From: an uncultured Eubacteriales bacterium
Lineage (GTDB): Bacteria > Bacillota > Clostridia > Christensenellales > Aristaeellaceae
DNA length: 5,212 nt
NCBI GenBank assembly: GCA_902782795.1
Contig: CACZOT010000137.1
Span: 1 to 5,212, forward strand
Reading direction: 5' to 3'
Shown here: piece after piece, positions 5,160 to 5,212 of the stretch
How positions within the stretch are numbered: the stretch's first letter is position 1
Layout of the letters: every line of letters begins with the position of its first letter
Position numbers and translations under genes: made by a program
Notes under the pieces: generated by a model
Seen by the model: the letters and a program-made list of their open reading frames with translations, nothing else
The model's database searches: none
Told to the model about the DNA's origin: nothing

Positions 5160-5212
5160 CTACTCCACGCGGCATCTGTGGCAATTCACGTCGTCCGACC
5201 AGACGAGCCCGA
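5160..5212 (-). CDS. C-terminal end of an unidentified gene with a CxxC motif
   Basis: Only 16 codons and a TAG stop (5160-5162) are visible: GLVWSDDVNCHRCRVE. Support is limited to the frame, its position just before a terminator hairpin, and the C-H-R-C motif, which could be half of a metal site near the C-terminus. No family can be named from so little sequence, and the other two minus-strand frames cannot be ruled out. Confidence 0.35.
   Translation of the reverse strand, partial: GLVWSDDVNCHRCRVE

Noticed and set aside
1..5212. CRISPR array, tRNA or rRNA gene, insertion sequence or phage gene
   Set aside because: No regularly spaced repeats, cloverleaf, rRNA-like sequence, transposase motifs or flanking inverted repeats were seen. 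The 'virion core protein' label sometimes given to the SPFH family does not indicate a virus.

Overview
The window reads as chromosomal DNA from a GC-rich, probably spore-forming, anaerobic member of the Clostridia (Oscillospirales or Christensenellales type). This is an inference from three things. There is strong G/C preference at third codon positions. There is a YdjG/YdjH/YdjI-type membrane-stress gene set. There are also a LysM protein with CPxG...ICVP repeats and a small SpoIIQ-like M23 protein, both typical of endospore-forming Firmicutes. Every supported gene is on the minus strand, so transcription runs from high to low coordinates. The long plus-strand open frames are GC-rich shadows.

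From the right edge inward: (1) 5160-5212 is the last 16 codons of an unidentified gene ending in a CxxC motif, followed by a terminator hairpin (about 5069-5107). (2) 4317-5015 is a four-LysM-repeat protein with no signal peptide, followed after 57 bases by 3746-4258, a short membrane-anchored M23-fold protein resembling SpoIIQ. A strong intrinsic terminator (3675-3710) closes this unit. (3) 2771-3571 is a small MscS-type mechanosensitive channel with its own good sigma-A-like promoter (3606-3634).

(4) A four-gene unit starts from an extended -10 promoter at 2721-2748. Its genes are a TTG-started membrane protein with a C-terminal zinc ribbon (2148-2687), a YdjG-like double zinc-ribbon membrane protein (1041-2138), a short YdjH-like membrane protein that has lost its TPM domain (592-1044), and the N-terminal half of a YdjI-like SPFH protein (1-543, running off the left edge).

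In Bacillus subtilis ydjG-ydjH-ydjI sit in one operon with pspA and help place the PspA stress protein at the membrane. The set here probably forms a similar membrane-bound zinc-ribbon/SPFH assembly. No PspA is present in the window, a different membrane/zinc-ribbon protein leads the operon, and a mechanosensitive channel lies just upstream with no visible terminator between. The two main points for a second look are the TPM-less YdjH and the altered make-up of this operon.
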